A DNA stretch of 8,423 nucleotides from Bacteroidota bacterium (GTDB lineage Bacteria; Bacteroidota; Bacteroidia; Chitinophagales; UBA2359). How positions within the stretch are numbered: the stretch's first letter is position 1; every line of letters begins with the position of its first letter. The notes below the pieces were generated by a model. The model did no database searches, had not been told where the DNA came from, and worked only from the letters and a program-made list of their open reading frames with translations. Shown here piece by piece: positions 1 through 6,006 of the stretch. Position numbers and translations under genes: made by a program. The DNA lies in assembly GCA_020627525.1 (NCBI GenBank), contig JAHDGP010000189.1:1-8423 (forward strand), given 5' to 3'.

Positions 1-168
1 TTGTGGTCCAAAAGCTGTTCCTGGCAAATTAGAAGTAGTGGCATCCCAGGGAACAGGGATAACAATAATATTTGCCGTTTCATAATTGAAAGGCAAAGCA
101 TAAAGATTTCCATTAGAGGCTAAAACATCATTGGGATTAAAATTCTTTATTTGAGTTTCTTTGTCCAT
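1..168 (-). CDS. Arginase/agmatinase-family ureohydrolase, N-terminal part (runs off window)
   Basis: Only the first 56 codons are present; the rest lies before base 1. Ureohydrolases (arginase, agmatinase, formimidoylglutamase) are cytoplasmic binuclear manganese enzymes that hydrolyse a guanidino or formimino group from arginine, agmatine or formiminoglutamate. The visible part carries the family's N-terminal signature: a hydrophobic strand then a small-residue turn, IIVIPVPWDATTS (residues 34-46), followed by LPGTAFGPQ (48-56), matching the usual 'GxPxD...PGxxxGPxxI' layout. The metal-binding His/Asp motifs are further downstream, so the substrate cannot be assigned. The ATG at 166-168 is the only start, because an in-frame stop lies about ten codons upstream. 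A TAnnTTTG-like box on the minus strand (174-181) almost touches the start codon. It is divergent from the barrel gene at 706. Family call is fairly sure; the exact enzyme is open. Confidence 0.8.
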   Translation of the reverse strand, partial: MDKETQIKNFNPNDVLASNGNLYALPFNYETANIIVIPVPWDATTSNLPGTAFGPQ

Positions 169-343
169 TTTTACAAATTTATAGGAAGCTTTTGTTCATG
201 ATTTTTTCAACAAAATTAATAAAAAAAAATAGGTGGCGAAGATTGAAAAAAGGTACAAAAAATGGCTGAAAAATTTACTCGCCTGCTGTCTATAGGAAGA
301 AGGCACCTAGTACGAAATTTTTTTTGATTTTCCAAGAGAAATG

Positions 344-554
344 ATAATTTAAGTAGGTAAACATAAATAATCGACACACTTTTGATGGGTTCTTTTTCCA
401 ATCTACTTTCGAACTGTCGGACCATTCGAAAATACTCACCTTAGCTATCTATGGCTAGGGTTCCGTTTTTCTTCTGCTTCGGCGGTCCGATTGTAGATCG
501 AAAAAATACCTAGATCAAAAGTAACGAACATTTATGCTTACCTACTTAACTTAT
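344..554. repeat. 211-bp imperfect palindrome / fold-back element (MITE-like)
   Basis: The outer arms 344-368 and 530-554 are inverted copies, 25 bp with two mismatches; the innermost 20 bp (349-368 and 530-549) differ at one position. Pairing continues inward: 371-373 with 525-527, 378-386 (acttttgat) with 514-522 (atcaaaagt), 393-398 with 500-505, 401-406 (atctac) with 493-498 (gtagat), 417-423 (tcggacc) with 484-490 (ggtccga), and 439-445 with 454-460 (one G-T pair) around the 8-base loop 446-453. The loop lies at the midpoint of the whole element. TTAA stands at the same place in both arms (349-352, 546-549), which could be part of the repeat or a duplicated TTAA target. No coding frame lies inside. 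The position between divergent genes argues against a transcription terminator. A non-autonomous mobile element is the inferred explanation; no second copy is visible in this window. Confidence 0.75.
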
Positions 555-596
555 TAGAATAAAAAACTGCAGTGGGAAAGGAATTAAAATTTAAGC

Positions 597-637
597 TACT
601 TTTGCGGCTTATTTTGAGCTAATACGTATTATATTTG
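597..637 (+). promoter_or_regulatory. Two TAnnTTTG-like -7 boxes upstream of the barrel gene
   Basis: TACTTTTG (597-604) and TATATTTG (630-637) both fit the Bacteroidota -7 consensus TAnnTTTG. Neither has a TTTG -33 box at the usual spacing of about 19 bp, so these are candidates only. The second would give a leader of about 60 bases to the ATG at 706. Confidence 0.3.
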
Positions 638-705
638 AAAGAAATATCTGATTTAAGTAACACTGGCAATTATTTGGGGATCGCAAAATATAAAATGATA
701 ACAAC

Positions 706-1371
706 ATGAGAAATTTTTTCCCAATACTATTGATTTTTTTGTCTGGTACTGTGTTTGGACAAACTTGGATAGATGTTTCCTTTAAAGCAGGAATTGGTCC
801 AGACTTATTGATAAATTTAAATGTACTGGAAGATGTTGATTTGGTTCACCAGTTTTCTGTAGGAAATACTTTTGCAGGAAAGTTGGGTTTGAATTTTGGA
901 GATATTCACTCAGTAAATTTTGAGGTAGCATCGACAAAGTTTCGACAACAATTTGAGTTTAGAGGAGAAGGGTTGATTCCAGGAAAGGATATAAACTTTA
1001 ATGCAACTGACTTTGCATTGCTTTACAGAAAATTATATGACGGACGATATTTGGAAATTGGTCCGATACTTTCAACTACTTCTGAGGAGACAATTACCAG
1101 TCCAAACTTTGGTGGGATATTTGGATTTGGGAGGACAATAGCTGGAAGCGATAAAGTAGCAATAAATATTGGAGCAAGGATTCGCTACGTCGCTACCGAT
1201 TTATTGAGCGATAGCGACGGAACAGAATCATTGTATTTTTCAAAAGCTTATGCAGATTATAAAATATCTACACCTTTATCTTTTATGTTTATGGTTGAAG
1301 TTGACTGGGCAGTTGGTGTTTTTGGAAGATCAAATTGTTATGCTCGTCGATTGAGATTTATAACCTTTTAA
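706..1371 (+). CDS. Outer-membrane beta-barrel protein (hypothetical)
   Basis: The 221-residue product begins with a clear Sec signal peptide: a basic residue followed by a hydrophobic stretch (residues 3-14), with probable cleavage near FG-Q at 17-19. The mature part alternates hydrophobic and polar residues in short segments rich in Gly, Phe and Tyr (for example around 22-40, 55-75, 100-120 and 135-165), as expected for a small 8- to 10-strand outer-membrane barrel. The chain ends in Phe (RLRFITF), the typical terminal residue recognised by the BAM machinery. I do not recognise a specific subfamily or ligand. The start ATG is preceded by an A-rich stretch without a Shine-Dalgarno sequence, normal for the phylum. 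The gene stands alone on this strand; its stop codon is 3 bp from the stop of the convergent DUF3089 gene. Barrel topology is likely; the function is unknown. Confidence 0.7.
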   Translation: MRNFFPILLIFLSGTVFGQTWIDVSFKAGIGPDLLINLNVLEDVDLVHQFSVGNTFAGKLGLNFGDIHSVNFEVASTKFRQQFEFRGEGLIPGKDINFNATDFALLYRKLYDGRYLEIGPILSTTSEETITSPNFGGIFGFGRTIAGSDKVAINIGARIRYVATDLLSDSDGTESLYFSKAYADYKISTPLSFMFMVEVDWAVGVFGRSNCYARRLRFITF

Positions 1372-1374
1372 TTT

Positions 1375-2436
1375 TTATTCATTACTGCCATTATTACCGT
1401 GCGCTACATTAATGTCTTGAAAATATTGTTGAATTCTCAAGGCTACATTTTCCCTAACATCAACATAGAATAAATTGAAATCACCAATGTGATAATTTTT
1501 TGAAAACATCAATGACTTGCCAGGGATATTTGGTTTGTGTACCCAAATAATACCGTCTTTGGTTTGAGCATCCATTAATTTAGGTTTAACTTTTTTGAAA
1601 GGGCGTATAACCATTCCTTTACTATCTTCAATAGAGGCATAAGTGCCGTCAATGGTCCAGTTGATTGGATTGGTAGAAATAGCTCCTTTAAAAAAATCTT
1701 CATGTTTTGGGGTTCCTTTCCATTCGTAAGTAGCCCAACTATTAATACAACCAGTTTCAGATGCATGTTCACAAGGTTTTAATTCATCATACATTTCAGG
1801 TTGAATAGGCATTCCCACAACGTAAGCGGTTACTAATAATTCTTTTAAAGGTTTGCCATCAAAAAACTCTTTCAATAAACGCATTGTATGAGTTGTGCCT
1901 TGACTGTGTGAAGCAATTACAATAGGTCTTCCATCATTGAAGTTTTCTAAATAATGCTCAAAAGCTGCTTTTACATCTGAATATGCAATTTCAAAAGCTT
2001 GCTTGACAGTTTGATTTTCTTGATCTTTTACAAATTCTTTATATGATCTATAATGCGCTTGACGATATCTAGGAGCATAAACTTTACAGCTCTCATTAAA
2101 AATAGTAGCTTGGTATTTGATAGTCGTTTTATCCGTATGCTTATTTAATTTTTCGTCATTAATATCTGCATTCCATTCTTTTTTCAATTTTTGTGTCAAT
2201 GTTGTTGGATGTACAAAAAATACATCAACATCAACAAATTCTTGTAGATTTATAAGATCAGACTGCGCAGGAACAACGTCTGCACTATCTAGTTTTTCAG
2301 GATGAGCAGCCCAATGATCCATATTATAATAATCTGGAGGTGTTGGAACTTCCAGCACTGAATCACTTTGAGCAAATAAATTAAAAGAAAGGAAAGTTAT
2401 TGTTAAGCATAAAGAAAAAGACTTGGCGAAAGACAT
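1375..2436 (-). CDS. Exported DUF3089-family alpha/beta hydrolase
   Basis: The 353-residue product has a signal peptide (residues 1-22, cleavage likely after FAQ) and so acts in the periplasm or at the envelope. It matches the DUF3089 alpha/beta-hydrolase family: DVDVFFVHPTT (69-79) near the N-terminus, PRYRQAHYRSY (122-132), the nucleophile elbow SHSQG with Ser178 as probable catalytic serine, the cysteine pair PCEH...GCINSW (Cys222, Cys230; a possible disulfide), and a C-terminal block HIGDFNLFYVDVRENVALR (316-334) in which His316 and Asp319 are candidate catalytic residues. The first position of the elbow is Ser176 rather than the common Gly. Such enzymes are presumed esterases or lipases, but the substrate is not established. 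The start ATG lies directly before the signal peptide. The gene is probably transcribed alone: 161 bp separate it from the next minus-strand gene, and it converges tail to tail with the barrel gene. Confidence 0.85.
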   Translation of the reverse strand: MSFAKSFSLCLTITFLSFNLFAQSDSVLEVPTPPDYYNMDHWAAHPEKLDSADVVPAQSDLINLQEFVDVDVFFVHPTTLTQKLKKEWNADINDEKLNKHTDKTTIKYQATIFNESCKVYAPRYRQAHYRSYKEFVKDQENQTVKQAFEIAYSDVKAAFEHYLENFNDGRPIVIASHSQGTTHTMRLLKEFFDGKPLKELLVTAYVVGMPIQPEMYDELKPCEHASETGCINSWATYEWKGTPKHEDFFKGAISTNPINWTIDGTYASIEDSKGMVIRPFKKVKPKLMDAQTKDGIIWVHKPNIPGKSLMFSKNYHIGDFNLFYVDVRENVALRIQQYFQDINVAHGNNGSNE

Positions 2437-2597
2437 GTGTTGTTTTGTTGTTTAAGTATGTTTAAAATTTATTTCTTGTATCATTAATTAAGACGAGTTT
2501 AGAGATATACATAGTTGCTTGATGTGATAAAATAAACAGGGAAACTTATGCAAAAGTTTAAAATTTACTAAAAACTCGATTACTTATATCTGAGGAT

Positions 2598-3101
2598 TTA
2601 TTTTCTCAATAGATCTGGTCCTATATTATAAAGTTGCTCTTTAGGCCAGCTATATCCAAAAGTTGCTCTTGGCAATTTCATTCTCATAATGGTAAGCACT
2701 TTTAAAATATCAGATTCTCGCATTGAAATACAAGCTTTGCTGCCATCATCCAAATGAATAAATAAAGTACTTTGATCTTTGAAACGAATACCAAAAGGGT
2801 GGTCTTCTAGTTTGTGGTAATAAACCCAGACGATTTTGGTTTCTTCGTATCTAAAAAAATAGCTCCAAAAATTACATTCATTTATATAAGATCTGTAAGC
2901 ATTTCTCAAGAGGAATGTGCCAATCAAAAACATAAAACCCAGCAATATACAAACGGCTAAGGCTGCATTAAATGCCAAATACAAGGCACTCACATAAATA
3001 CCGGTGAGTGAAAAAACCAAAAGAAAACTTCCAACAAAAATTTTGAACATTTTTTGTCTTCTAAGGGCTTTTTCAAAAACAATGTAAAGTTGTTGATTCA
3101 A
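2598..3101 (-). CDS. Unknown protein with two transmembrane helices
   Basis: I do not recognise a named family. The 167-residue frame opens with a TTG codon; the first ATG is codon 18 (start at 3050, 150 residues). An in-frame TAG six codons before the TTG limits any extension. Residues 20-42 and 46-66 form two hydrophobic helices joined by a very short turn, so the protein is probably a membrane hairpin. About 100 residues follow, presumably cytoplasmic, beginning with an aromatic and charged stretch (YINECNFWSYFFRYEETKIVWVYY, 71-94) and containing alternating strands (FGIRFKDQSTLFIHLDDG, 103-120) suggestive of a small beta domain, then LPRATFGYSWPKEQLY (143-158). This overall layout, a two-helix hairpin followed by a small beta domain, resembles YcxB-like or PH-like membrane proteins, but that is only an analogy. 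The gene is divergent from porQ, 142 bp apart. Confidence 0.65.
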   Translation of the reverse strand: MNQQLYIVFEKALRRQKMFKIFVGSFLLVFSLTGIYVSALYLAFNAALAVCILLGFMFLIGTFLLRNAYRSYINECNFWSYFFRYEETKIVWVYYHKLEDHPFGIRFKDQSTLFIHLDDGSKACISMRESDILKVLTIMRMKLPRATFGYSWPKEQLYNIGPDLLRK

Positions 3102-3120
3102 GGATTCAATAAGTTTCTAG

Positions 3121-3145
3121 AATTTACTAAAGTTTTTTGTAAATT
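3121..3145. repeat. 7-bp inverted repeat in the divergent intergenic region before porQ
   Basis: AATTTAC (3121-3127) and GTAAATT (3139-3145) are perfect inverted copies separated by 11 bp. The site lies about 20 bp upstream of the minus-strand two-helix gene and about 100 bp upstream of porQ, so an operator is possible. In AT-rich DNA a 7-bp match can also be chance. Confidence 0.2.
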
Positions 3146-3243
3146 GAGACTGTTTTTTACTGGATTGGTGACATGAATTTTTTAAGAGATAAAGTTAAAA
3201 TATTTACATGATAATCTTAATTAAAAATCTACGTTAGTTTATA

Positions 3244-4311
3244 ATGGATAGAATATTTGCCTTATTTATATGTTTGTTTTTAGTTTGCAGTTTGCAGGGG
3301 CAAATTGGTGGTGACGATGTTTTTGAGTTTATGAATATGTCTCCTTCTGCACGAGCAACAGCTATGGGAGGTACCTATATTTCAATTTTTGATGATGATC
3401 CCAATAGTGGAATTCAAAACCCAGCACTCTATAATAAAGCAATGCATCGTCAGATGAGCTTGAGTAATATTAGCTATTTGGCGAAAACCAACTTTGGTAA
3501 TTTGGCTTATGTCCATCATTTTGACAGTCTTTTTACAATGGGCTTAGATATTCAATTTGCAAATTATGGAAAATTTACCCAAACAGATGCAACAGGATTA
3601 ATTTTAGGGGAATTTTCAGGATCAGATTTACTTTTTAATCTGGGGCTTTCAAGACAACAGGATAAACTGTCTTATGGCATAAATTTTAAAGCTATAAATT
3701 CAAGCATAGAGAACTTTAATTCTTTTGGTTTGGCGATGGATGTGGGTGCTGCCTATTATGACCCAGAAAAAGAATTTACAATGTCTCTTGTTTTTAAAAA
3801 TATTGGAGGACAGCTATCCTCTTATACAGATGAAGAAAAACAAGCCACACCTTTTGATATTCAATTTGGAATTTCAAAGAAACTCAAATATCTACCATTG
3901 AGAATATCTATACAAACACACGATATGTATAAGTTGGATACGCGTTATAATGATCCTGCACTTCAGGAGTCGGGAACGCTTTTCGGAACAGATACTATTC
4001 AAAAACAGTATACTGCTGACAAGATATTCAGGCATATGATATTTGGCGGAGAATTTTATTTTGGCAAAAGAGTGAGGGTAAGAGTTGGATACAATCATCT
4101 TCGTAGACAAGAAATGAAATTAGAAGATGTTGGTGGTCTGCTTGGATACAGTTTTGGTGTAGGTATAAATGCAAATAGATTTAAATTAGATTATGGCCGA
4201 GCCAATTATGGTTTTTCAGGAATAGGGGCAAATCATCTGACCCTAACATTGAATCTCGCAAAATTTTCTTTGCCAAAATTTAAAAAGAAAAAAACAAACC
4301 CCTCTTCTTGA
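3244..4311 (+). CDS. porQ: Type IX secretion system protein PorQ
   Basis: PorQ is an outer-membrane barrel of the PorV/PorQ group. In Porphyromonas gingivalis it belongs to the type IX attachment complex (PorU, PorV, PorQ, PorZ), where it holds PorZ at the cell surface during attachment of cargo to anionic LPS. The 355-residue product has a signal peptide (residues 1-19/20; Cys15 is not in a good lipobox). The family's N-terminal signature follows: DDVFEFMNMSPSARATAMGG (24-43), then SIFDDDPNSGIQNPAL (47-62), the short 'SAR..A.GG' and 'DD...NPAL' elements typical of PorQ. Regular amphipathic strands fill the rest, ending with LTLTLNLAKF and a lysine-rich tail. The length fits the family. No other type IX gene is adjacent, which is normal because these genes are scattered in most genomes. 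A clear promoter is not seen in the 142-bp upstream gap. The assignment is strong, with PorV-like paralogues the only real alternative. Confidence 0.88.
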   Translation: MDRIFALFICLFLVCSLQGQIGGDDVFEFMNMSPSARATAMGGTYISIFDDDPNSGIQNPALYNKAMHRQMSLSNISYLAKTNFGNLAYVHHFDSLFTMGLDIQFANYGKFTQTDATGLILGEFSGSDLLFNLGLSRQQDKLSYGINFKAINSSIENFNSFGLAMDVGAAYYDPEKEFTMSLVFKNIGGQLSSYTDEEKQATPFDIQFGISKKLKYLPLRISIQTHDMYKLDTRYNDPALQESGTLFGTDTIQKQYTADKIFRHMIFGGEFYFGKRVRVRVGYNHLRRQEMKLEDVGGLLGYSFGVGINANRFKLDYGRANYGFSGIGANHLTLTLNLAKFSLPKFKKKKTNPSS

Positions 4312-4373
4312 ACAAAATTGTGATTATTATTGTAGTTGAATATAATTACAAAAATGAATTTCATATATTATTG

Positions 4374-4385
4374 GCACCTAGGTGC
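4374..4385. promoter_or_regulatory. Perfect 12-bp palindrome GCACCTAGGTGC, candidate operator
   Basis: The palindrome is GC-rich in an otherwise AT-rich gap. It lies 62 bp after the porQ stop and 43 bp before the -7-like box of the FAD enzyme gene. With no loop and no following T-run it is not a terminator. Two-fold symmetry suggests a binding site for a dimeric regulator, by inference only. The half-site GGCACCTAG also occurs at 302-310. Confidence 0.35.
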
Positions 4386-4428
4386 TATTAGCTTTTCTCT
4401 TAAGGTGGAATTTTTGTGACTATGACTT

Positions 4429-4436
4429 TAAGTTTG
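4429..4436 (+). promoter_or_regulatory. TAnnTTTG -7 box of the FAD enzyme gene
   Basis: TAAGTTTG fits the Bacteroidota -7 consensus and would give a leader of roughly 12-16 bases to the ATG at 4457. A TTTG is present at 4413-4416, but the 12-bp spacing is shorter than the usual 19 or so, so the -33 element is weak or absent. Confidence 0.4.
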
Positions 4437-4456
4437 GTTCCTAATGTAGTATAGAT

Positions 4457-5740
4457 ATGGATAATAATCAAATGAATAAATACGATGTTGTTATTGTTGG
4501 TGGTGGTATAGCAGGACTATCAGCTGCCCATTATTTGAAACAAGAAGGTTTAAAAATAAAACTTATTGAAGCGGACAAAAGGGTCGGTGGAAGAATGAAA
4601 ACAGATAATGTGGAGGGCTACTTACTCGACAAAGGTTTTCAGGTACTTTCTACTGCTTATCCTGAATGTCAGAAGTTATTGGATTATGATGCACTGGAAT
4701 TGAGAAATTTTTATCCTGGTGCTAAAGTTTATCATAAGCACAGTTTTTATCAATTTGCCGATCCATTTAAAAAACCAATTGATTCTTTACGCAAACTCAA
4801 TAATCCTCTTTCAAATTTTGGTGATAAATTGAAAATTGTTGCTTTGCGTAACCGAACGAGAAGATTGAGTATAGAAAAGCTATTTGATGAAAAAGAAATG
4901 CCTACCATTGACTTTTTGAGGGAATGGAATTTTTCTGATCAAATTATCAATTCATTTTTCAAGCCTTATTTGGGAGGAATATTTTTAGAACCAGACTTAC
5001 TTACGTCAAGCAGGATGTTTCGTTTTGTTTTTAAGATGTTTGGTAAAGGTTATGCGGCATTACCCAAAAATGGAATGGAAGCAATCCCTCGTCAATTGGC
5101 TGCTAGATTAAGTGAAGATGAATTGTTGTTAGATACTGAAGTTAAACAAGTAAGTAATGGTCGTGTAACACTTAAAGACGGAGAGGAAATAAGTACTTCA
5201 ATAGTTTTGGTAGCAACTGATGCTTTTACCGCTTCAAAATTGATTCCCTCCTTTACCAAGCAGGTTTCGATGAACAGTGTGCGTTGTCTTTATTTTACGG
5301 CTGATGAACCATTGGACAAGCAGGCTATTTTATATCTAAATGGCAATAATCAAGGTTGGATAAATAATATTGTTGTTCCCACCAGCTTGCAAAAATCATA
5401 TGCTCCAACTGGAAAATCACTAATTTCTGTTTCCGTGATAAAACCTTGTAACCTTACAGATACAGAATTATACATTGCTGTAAGGGGAGAGCTGAGAGCG
5501 TGGTTCGGAGACGAAGTTGTAAGCCAATGGATTCATTTGAAAACTTATTCTATTGAAAATGCTGTTCCTTCGCAACCAACTATAAGTTATCCAAAGGAAA
5601 AAGAAATAAAACCTGTAGAAAAGGGAATATTCATTTGTGGGGATCATGTACATGATTCTTCTATAAATGGTGCTATCAGATCTGGAAGAATAACAGCCGA
5701 TGCCATTTCATGGCATCTTGCTTTGACAATAAATCAATAA
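4457..5740 (+). CDS. FAD-dependent oxidoreductase, amine oxidase / phytoene desaturase-like
   Basis: The 427-residue protein has a complete FAD-binding Rossmann entry: YDVVIVGGGIAGLSAA (9-24, GxGxxG at 15-20), an acidic residue at the end of the second strand (LIEAD, Glu38) for the ribose hydroxyls, and the RVGGRM motif (42-47) seen in amine oxidases, protoporphyrinogen oxidase and carotene desaturases. The C-terminal FAD block GIFICGDHVHDSSINGAIRSGRITADAI (390-417) closes the fold, with the usual GD and a helix of small residues. The middle region (about 60-330) is the variable substrate domain and gives no clear substrate. No signal peptide or membrane helix is present, so it should be cytoplasmic. 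The ATG at 4457 sits just behind a -7-like box; Met6 (MNKYDVV) is an alternative start nearer the domain. It probably has its own promoter, as 145 bp separate it from porQ. Family is certain, substrate unknown. Confidence 0.85.
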   Translation: MDNNQMNKYDVVIVGGGIAGLSAAHYLKQEGLKIKLIEADKRVGGRMKTDNVEGYLLDKGFQVLSTAYPECQKLLDYDALELRNFYPGAKVYHKHSFYQFADPFKKPIDSLRKLNNPLSNFGDKLKIVALRNRTRRLSIEKLFDEKEMPTIDFLREWNFSDQIINSFFKPYLGGIFLEPDLLTSSRMFRFVFKMFGKGYAALPKNGMEAIPRQLAARLSEDELLLDTEVKQVSNGRVTLKDGEEISTSIVLVATDAFTASKLIPSFTKQVSMNSVRCLYFTADEPLDKQAILYLNGNNQGWINNIVVPTSLQKSYAPTGKSLISVSVIKPCNLTDTELYIAVRGELRAWFGDEVVSQWIHLKTYSIENAVPSQPTISYPKEKEIKPVEKGIFICGDHVHDSSINGAIRSGRITADAISWHLALTINQ

Positions 5741-5753
5741 AAATTGATCCTTT

Positions 5754-5924
5754 TTAATCTTTAGGAAGTGCTTCAATTTCTTCTAGTACTTTTTGTGCTT
5801 CAGCCATCTTTTCATCGCTTAATCGACGATTAGATTTAGAAAGCTCGAAGGCTTCCTTTTGCAACTTTTCATACTTTTTCTGTAAAGTTTCTAACTTTGA
5901 TTTTTTCTTAAATAGTCCGAACAT
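5754..5924 (-). CDS. Lacal_2735 family small protein (56 aa)
   Basis: This short gene encodes 56 residues beginning MFGLFKKKS and ending EEIEALPKD. The composition is strongly charged and helical: a hydrophobic-basic start MFGLFKKK (1-8), a Lys/Glu-rich amphipathic helix LETLQKKYEKLQKEAFELSK (11-30), then SNRRLSDEKMAEAQKVLEEIEAL (31-53), which fits two coiled helices. From memory this is the Lacal_2735 family, a conserved micro-protein widespread in Bacteroidota; its role is unknown. Start and stop are unambiguous: ATG at 5922-5924, TAA at 5754-5756. Its stop codon lies 13 bp from the stop of the convergent FAD enzyme gene, so the two transcripts probably overlap at their 3' ends. It is followed upstream by an 82-bp gap before the end of the cysteine-synthase-like gene on the same strand, so co-transcription with that gene is possible but not shown. 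Confidence 0.88.
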   Translation of the reverse strand: MFGLFKKKSKLETLQKKYEKLQKEAFELSKSNRRLSDEKMAEAQKVLEEIEALPKD

Positions 5925-6006
5925 AAATAATGTATTTTTATATTCTTAAAACAAGAAAGAAAGCAAAAAGTTTTTGAATACGCAATTACTTTTATCCAAT
6001 ACAATG

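Larger units (their letters stand above)
169..705. other. 537-bp intergenic region between divergent genes
   Basis: No gene is supported here. Bases 169-343 are AT-rich and contain only very short reading frames, for example a 21-codon frame beginning with the ATG near 264. Bases 344-554 are occupied by a fold-back element described separately. Bases 555-705 form the upstream region of the barrel gene and hold two TAnnTTTG-like boxes. A 69-codon minus-strand frame across 216-425 has low-complexity composition, has no recognisable motif and runs through one arm of the palindrome, so it is not called. Confidence 0.6.

Noticed and set aside
264..332. 21-codon plus-strand frame beginning MAEKFTRLL
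   Set aside because: It is too short, has no family resemblance, and has no promoter or conservation evidence.
216..425. 69-codon minus-strand reading frame
   Set aside because: It has low-complexity composition, no recognisable motif and a poor start context, and it runs through the left arm of the fold-back palindrome.
344..554. Integron attC site as an explanation for the palindrome
   Set aside because: It is longer than usual attC sites, and the ends lack the expected GTTRRRY / RYYYAAC core sites; no integrase or cassette array is seen.
1188..1219. 8-bp inverted repeat CGTCGCTA / TAGCGACG inside the barrel gene
   Set aside because: It lies wholly in coding sequence and is explained by codons for a Val-Ala-Thr and Ser-Asp-Ser-Asp stretch; there is no sign of regulatory use.
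1575..1772. 65-codon minus-strand frame
   Set aside because: It is a shadow of the DUF3089 gene in another frame on the same strand.
2117..2305. 62-codon plus-strand frame
   Set aside because: It is antisense to the DUF3089 gene, with Ser-rich and Phe-rich composition typical of a reverse-frame artefact.
2460..2567. 12-bp direct repeat GTTTAAAATTTA at 2460-2471 and 2556-2567
   Set aside because: It is composed almost entirely of A and T in an AT-rich gap, and there are no further copies or regular spacing; chance is likely.
3892..4110. 72-codon minus-strand frame
   Set aside because: It is antisense within porQ; porQ is strongly supported by motifs.
5468..5653. 61-codon minus-strand frame
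   Set aside because: It is antisense to the FAD-binding C-terminus of the oxidoreductase, which is clearly the real gene.
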